In this document: piece by piece, positions 59,773 through 64,000 of the stretch | Numbering within the stretch: the stretch's first letter is position 1 | Layout of the letters: every line of letters starts with the position of its first letter | Assembly: GCF_018986915.1 (NCBI RefSeq) | Contig: NZ_CP076723.1 | Span: forward strand, 1 to 64,000 | Origin: Geomonas oryzisoli | GTDB taxonomy: Bacteria > Desulfobacterota > Desulfuromonadia > Geobacterales > Geobacteraceae | Direction: 5' to 3' | DNA length: 64,000 nt | Translations under genes and position numbers: made by a program | Notes under the pieces: generated by a model | The model's input: the letters and a program-made list of their open reading frames with translations, nothing else | What the model was told of the DNA's origin: nothing | The model's database searches: none

Positions 59773-60852
59773 ATGTCCATGTTCGATAAAATAGCAGATC
59801 TTGAAACCCGTTTCGGCGAGCTCGAATCGCTCCTTTCCGATCCGGAGGTGCTGGCGAACCAGGTCGAGTTCCGGAAGCTCTCCAAGGAGCACGCCGGTCT
59901 CACCGAGCTGATCGCCGCCTACCGCGAGTATAAGAAGGTGCTCTCCGACATCGAGGGGAACAAGGAACTCCTGAAGGAGCCGGACCAGGAGATGCGCGAG
60001 ATGGCCCAGGCCGAGCTGGAGACCCTGGAGGAGCGCCGCGAGCAGCTGGAAAGCGAGATCCAAGTGCTCCTGCTCCCCAAGGACCCCAACGACGACAAGA
60101 GTGTCGTCCTCGAGATCCGCGCCGGTACCGGCGGCGACGAGTCGGCCCTCTTCGCGGGCGACCTGTTCCGCATGTACAGCCGCTTTGCCGAGACCAACCG
60201 CTGGAAGGTCGAGGTGATCTCCGCCTCCGAGTCCGAGCGTGGGGGCTTCAAAGAGGTCATCGCGCTGGTCGAAGGTGACGGCGTCTTCGCCAAACTCAAG
60301 TACGAGTCCGGCACCCACCGCGTGCAGCGCGTGCCCGAGACCGAGGCGCAGGGACGCATCCACACCTCCGCCTGCACCGTCGCCGTCATGCCCGAGGCCG
60401 AGGATATCGACATCGACATCAATCCGGCCGACCTGAAGATCGACGTGTACCGCTCCTCCGGCGCAGGTGGCCAGCACGTCAACACCACCGACTCCGCGGT
60501 CAGGATCACCCATATTCCGACCGGCACCGTCGTCGCCTGCCAGGAAGAGCGCAGCCAGATCAAGAACCGCGCAAAAGCGATGAAGGTTCTGAAGTCCAGG
60601 ATCCTGGACAACATCGTCATGGAGCAGAACGCGAAGATGGCCGCCGACAGGAAGAGCCAGGTAGGTAGCGGTGACCGCAGCGAGCGCATCAGGACCTACA
60701 ACTTCCCGCAGGGACGCATGACCGACCATCGCATCGGGCTCACCCTGTACCGCCTCGACTCCATCATGGCCGGCGACATCGCCGAGATCGCGGACTCCCT
60801 GCGTGCCCACTACCAGATGGAAGCCCTGCAGGCCCAAAGCGAAGGTATGTAA
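59773..60852 (+). CDS. prfA: Peptide chain release factor 1
   Basis: 359 aa. Helical N-domain, codon-recognition domain, GGQ at residues 232-234 ([15 protein letters not shown]), and [20 protein letters not shown] at the C-terminal part. Recognises UAA/UAG. ATG at 59773 chosen over a TTG one codon earlier; GAGGTGTTTTG precedes it. prmC, which methylates the GGQ Gln, follows 77 bases later. Confidence 0.97.
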   Translation: MSMFDKIADLETRFGELESLLSDPEVLANQVEFRKLSKEHAGLTELIAAYREYKKVLSDIEGNKELLKEPDQEMREMAQAELETLEERREQLESEIQVLLLPKDPNDDKSVVLEIRAGTGGDESALFAGDLFRMYSRFAETNRWKVEVISASESERGGFKEVIALVEGDGVFAKLKYESGTHRVQRVPETEAQGRIHTSACTVAVMPEAEDIDIDINPADLKIDVYRSSGAGGQHVNTTDSAVRITHIPTGTVVACQEERSQIKNRAKAMKVLKSRILDNIVMEQNAKMAADRKSQVGSGDRSERIRTYNFPQGRMTDHRIGLTLYRLDSIMAGDIAEIADSLRAHYQMEALQAQSEGM

Positions 60853-60929
60853 CAGACGCCGCCCCCAGGTCGATCAGGTCCACCCGGCTCACCGGGTTCA
60901 CTGGGGCCGCAACATCCAAGTAGGTTGCC

Positions 60930-61784
60930 ATGACCACCACCCCCGAAAAATGGGATGTCCTCAAAGTCCTCAATTGGACCAAAGGCTACCTTGCCGAGAA
61001 AGGCGTGGAAAACCCGCGTCTCGAGGCGGAGTGGATGCTGTGCGAGGCGCTCTCCCTGGACCGGGTCGGGCTCTACCTCAATTTCGACAAGCCCCTTTCC
61101 GACGCCGAGCTGGCCGCCTACCGCACCATGGTGGCGCGGCGGGGCAAGCGCGAGCCGCTGCAGTACATCCTGGGGACCCAGGAGTTCATGGGGCACGAGT
61201 TCCACGTCACCCCCGCAGTGCTCATCCCGCGCCACGACACCGAGGTGCTGGTGACCGAGGCGATCAAGCGCGCCACTGCCGCGAAGAGCATCCTCGATAT
61301 CGGCACCGGTAGCGGCTGCGTAGCCATATCCCTTGCCAAAGAACTGCCGCAGGCCGAGGTCTGCAGCGTCGACGTTTCCGCGGAAGCCCTCGAGGTGGCG
61401 CGCGGCAACGCCGAGCGCAATGGGGCCAGCGTGCAATTTTTCCAGGGATCCCTGTTCGAACCGTTTGCGGGACGACGCTTCGACATGGTAGTATCCAACC
61501 CGCCCTACATTCCCAATTCCGAACTGGCGACATTGCAGGCCGAAGTGCGCGGCTTCGAACCGATGGGCGCGCTCGACGGCGGGGCCGACGGCCTCGACTT
61601 CTACCGGCGCATCGTGAACGACGCGCCCGGCTATCTGAACCCCGGCGGCTGGCTCATCTTCGAAGTCGGCGCCGGACAGGCTCCCCAGGTGCTGGGGCTT
61701 TTAAAGGCCGGCGGCTTCGCCGACGAGACCTTCACCCAGACCGATCCCGCGGGCATCGAACGCGTAGTCGGCGGTCGGCTGTAG
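60930..61784 (+). CDS. prmC: Release-factor glutamine methyltransferase PrmC
   Basis: 284 aa. N-terminal helical domain; REPLQYILGTQEFMG; SAM motif ILDIGTGSGCVAISLA; catalytic NPPY at residues 190-193. It methylates the GGQ glutamine of RF1/RF2. Stop codon lies at the edge of a dispersed palindrome that likely terminates transcription. Confidence 0.97.
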   Translation: MTTTPEKWDVLKVLNWTKGYLAEKGVENPRLEAEWMLCEALSLDRVGLYLNFDKPLSDAELAAYRTMVARRGKREPLQYILGTQEFMGHEFHVTPAVLIPRHDTEVLVTEAIKRATAAKSILDIGTGSGCVAISLAKELPQAEVCSVDVSAEALEVARGNAERNGASVQFFQGSLFEPFAGRRFDMVVSNPPYIPNSELATLQAEVRGFEPMGALDGGADGLDFYRRIVNDAPGYLNPGGWLIFEVGAGQAPQVLGLLKAGGFADETFTQTDPAGIERVVGGRL

Positions 61785-61828
61785 GGGACTGGCTCCGAGG
61801 GGACTGGCTCCGCCAGGTGCCTGTCCCC
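61784..61828. repeat. GGGGACTGGC-type 30-base palindrome plus partial copy after prmC
   Basis: A 14-base partial copy (61784-61797) precedes a full 30-base element (61799-61828) whose ends GGGGAC/GTCCCC pair. The full element is the exact reverse complement of 55326-55355 and differs by one base from 13136-13165. Followed by CCTTA; probable terminator. Confidence 0.85.
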
Positions 61829-61910
61829 CTTATGCGTCCCCTTAGGGCGCTGACACATTTCCATCCGCCCCTCGGGGCGCTGAACAAAAGAAAAGAGAAC
61901 AGAGGTAACA

Positions 61911-63176
61911 GTGGAAAAACTGGTAATCAAAGGTGGCAACAAACTCTCCGGAGAAGTGACCGTTAGCGGGTCGAAGAACGCTGCCCTCCCCATATTCATC
62001 TCGACCATCCTGGCACCTGGGTGCCACACCATCAGCAACGTCCCTTTCCTGCGCGACATCAACACCACCATCAAGGTGCTGGAGAAACTGGGCGCCCATG
62101 TCGACGGTCGTGGCAACGTGGTGAAGATCGACACCACCGACCTTAACAGCTGGGAAGCGACCTACGACCTGGTGCGCACCATGCGCGCCTCCGTCTTGGT
62201 CCTCGGACCACTCCTCGCCCGTTTCGGCCAGGCCCGCGTTTCCCTTCCCGGCGGCTGCGCCATCGGCGCACGCCCCATCAACCTGCACCTGAAGGGCCTT
62301 GCCGCACTGGGGGCCGAGATCACCCTGGAGCACGGCTACGTCGAGGCGAAGGCCAAGAAGCTCAAGGGCGCGCGCATCAACTTCGACATCTCCACCGTCG
62401 GCGGGACCGAGCAGCTTTTGATGGCCGCCGCCACCGCGCAGGGCGAGACCATTCTCGAGAACGCCGCCCGCGAACCGGAGATCGTAGACCTTGCCGACAT
62501 CCTCACCAAGATGGGCGCCAACATCGAAGGCGCAGGCACCGACACCATCAGGATCAAAGGCGTTGAGCAGTTGACCGCCGCCGAGCACGCCGTCATGCCG
62601 GACCGCATCGAGGCCGGCACTTTCATGATCGCCTCCGCCATCACCGGCGGCGACGTCAAGATCAAGAACATGCGTCTTGAGCACCTGGACGCGCTGACCT
62701 TCAAACTGCAGGACGCAGGCGTGGAGATCATCAACAAGGACAACGTCGTTCGCGTCAAGGGTCCCAAGAAGATCCGCAACGTGAACATCAAGACCCGTCC
62801 CTACCCGGGCTTCCCGACCGACATGCAGGCGCAGTTCATGGCCCTCATGTGCATCGCCGAAGGCGCCAGCGTGATCTCCGAGAACATCTTCGAGAACCGT
62901 TTCATGCATGTCTCCGAGCTGCTGCGTTTCGGTGCCGACATCATCTGCGAAGGGAACAGCGCCACCGTGAAGGGCGTCAAGAAGCTCTCCGGCGCGCCGG
63001 TCATGGCGACCGACCTCAGGGCCTCCGCGTCGCTGATCCTCGCCGCCCTCGCTGCCGACAACACCAGCGAGATCTCCAGGATCTACCACCTGGACCGCGG
63101 TTACGAAAACATCGAGAAGAAGCTCGCCGGTCTTGGTGCCGACATCGTCCGCGTCCCGGACGTCGACGCGCCTTAA
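61911..63176 (+). CDS. murA: UDP-N-acetylglucosamine 1-carboxyvinyltransferase MurA
   Basis: 421 aa. N-terminal [25 protein letters not shown] in type; catalytic Cys at residue 116 in [11 protein letters not shown], the Cys form that fosfomycin alkylates; [12 protein letters not shown] and [13 protein letters not shown] near the C-terminal part. First committed step of peptidoglycan synthesis. GTG start with AGAGGTAACA upstream. Confidence 0.98.
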   Translation: MEKLVIKGGNKLSGEVTVSGSKNAALPIFISTILAPGCHTISNVPFLRDINTTIKVLEKLGAHVDGRGNVVKIDTTDLNSWEATYDLVRTMRASVLVLGPLLARFGQARVSLPGGCAIGARPINLHLKGLAALGAEITLEHGYVEAKAKKLKGARINFDISTVGGTEQLLMAAATAQGETILENAAREPEIVDLADILTKMGANIEGAGTDTIRIKGVEQLTAAEHAVMPDRIEAGTFMIASAITGGDVKIKNMRLEHLDALTFKLQDAGVEIINKDNVVRVKGPKKIRNVNIKTRPYPGFPTDMQAQFMALMCIAEGASVISENIFENRFMHVSELLRFGADIICEGNSATVKGVKKLSGAPVMATDLRASASLILAALAADNTSEISRIYHLDRGYENIEKKLAGLGADIVRVPDVDAP

Positions 63177-63356
63177 GACTGATACAGGTTGATCCCCTCT
63201 CCGCTGATGAGAGGAAAACAGTGCAGGCGTCCCCTCCCCCGGAGGGGGAGGGCTAGGGAGGGGGCACCACAAGCTTCCTCCCTCCCATCCTCCCCCCCTC
63301 CGGGGGGAGGTGCGCATCGTTAATCACTGAATGCCATGCTCCACTGGAGTTTTTAA
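63177..63356. repeat. C/G-rich palindromic gap, murA to hisG
   Basis: Contains CCTCCCCCGGAGGGGGAGG and CCTCCGGGGGGAGG type stems similar to those at 58534-58749. No gene found. GGAGTTTTTAA lies before hisG. Confidence 0.5.
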
Positions 63357-63995
63357 ATGACCGACTACGTCACCATTGCCATCCCCAAAGGCCGCATCCT
63401 GCAGGACTCCGTCGCCCTGTTCAAGAAGATCGGCATCGACTGTGAAGAGCTCCTCTCCGACACCCGCAAGCTGGTCTTCGAGAACCATGAGCAGAAGATG
63501 CGCTACATGATCGTGCGCGCCACCGACGTCCCCACCTACGTGGAATACGGCTGCGCTGACCTCGGCATCGTCGGCAAGGACACCCTGATGGAGGCGGAGA
63601 AGGATCTGTACGAGCCGCTGGACCTGAAGTTCGGCTACTGCCGCCTCATGGTCGCCGAGCCGGTCGAGCTCTCCACCAAGGACGATCCCGCGGCCTGGAA
63701 CAACATCCGTATCGCCACCAAGTACCCCAACGTCACCGAAAAGTATTTCGCGGCCAAGGGAATACAGGTTGAGCTGATCAAGCTCTACGGCTCCATCGAG
63801 CTGGCTCCGCTGGTCGGTCTTTCCGAGCGCATCGTCGACCTCGTTTCCACCGGCGAGACGCTGAAGCAGAATGGCCTGGCAGAGATTGAAACCATTGCCG
63901 AGATAACCTGCCGCCTCATCGTCAACCGCGCGAGCCTCAAGACCAAGCACGAGCGCATCTCCAAGATCATCGAGGGGCTCGAGCAGCATATTTAG
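63357..63995 (+). CDS. hisG: ATP phosphoribosyltransferase HisG, short form
   Basis: 212 aa, so the short form that lacks the C-terminal regulatory domain and needs the partner HisZ for activity and feedback control. Motifs: VTIAIPKGRILQDSVALFKK, DLGIVGKDTLME, IRIATKYPNVTEKYF, and GLSERIVDLVSTGETLKQNGL in type. First step of histidine synthesis. hisZ is not in the window. Confidence 0.97.
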   Translation: MTDYVTIAIPKGRILQDSVALFKKIGIDCEELLSDTRKLVFENHEQKMRYMIVRATDVPTYVEYGCADLGIVGKDTLMEAEKDLYEPLDLKFGYCRLMVAEPVELSTKDDPAAWNNIRIATKYPNVTEKYFAAKGIQVELIKLYGSIELAPLVGLSERIVDLVSTGETLKQNGLAEIETIAEITCRLIVNRASLKTKHERISKIIEGLEQHI

Positions 63996-64000
63996 GTAGC

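Overview
The window reads as a high-GC, flagellated member of the Geobacteraceae (Desulfuromonadota), probably of the Geomonas/Citrifermentans type. This is inferred from gene order: a flhA-flhF-flhG-fliA-flgFGAHIJMNKL run, the block rho-rpmE-thyX-DUF1385-prfA-prmC-murA-hisG, an FlbD-MotA-MotB unit, and short intergenic palindromes of the kind seen in that group. No tRNA, rRNA, CRISPR array, integrase or transposase was found.

Region 1 (1-13170, + strand) is a flagellar operon: the end of flhA, the pole/number controllers flhF and flhG, the flagellar sigma factor fliA, rod and ring genes (flgF, G, A, H, I, J), the anti-sigma/chaperone/hook-filament-junction group (flgM, N, K, L), a terminator, then a sigma-28-type promoter driving flbD-motA-motB.

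Region 2 (13302-24379, + strand) is a flagellin and flagellin-modification locus. A near-perfect sigma-54 promoter precedes a GT4 glycosyltransferase and two very large proteins built from five tandem TPR + GT9-like modules. Next come a short flagellin with its own sigma-28-type promoter and long leader, an unknown coiled-coil protein, and FlbT and FlaF, which are best known from alphaproteobacteria.

Region 3 (24555-52976, - strand) is a glycosylation island. Thirteen tightly packed genes (46619 down to 24555, about 22 kb) follow one sigma-54-type promoter. The promoter-proximal genes make a modified sugar: C-methyltransferase, two DegT aminotransferases, an RmlC-like epimerase, a radical SAM enzyme, a PglD-like acyltransferase, two NAD-dependent epimerases and a CmcI-like methyltransferase. 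The distal genes are multi-domain glycosyltransferases: a 1565-aa five-domain protein, a 1298-aa triple-GT2 protein, an OGT(GT41)-GT23 fusion and a second OGT. Upstream lie a GT2-GT2-methyltransferase-like protein, a TPR protein and a TPR-GT2 protein; two of these three transcription units also have sigma-54-like promoters.

Region 4 (53251-64000) is housekeeping: an EamA transporter, a cytidylate-kinase-like protein, a small GGQ release-factor-like rescue protein, rho with a long G-poor leader, rpmE, thyX, a DUF1385 membrane protein, prfA, prmC, murA and hisG. Its gaps carry several dispersed palindromic repeat families.

The most interesting hypothesis is that regions 2 and 3 form one RpoN-controlled system that builds a branched or amino sugar and attaches glycans through modular TPR-glycosyltransferases to flagellin and/or other surface structures.
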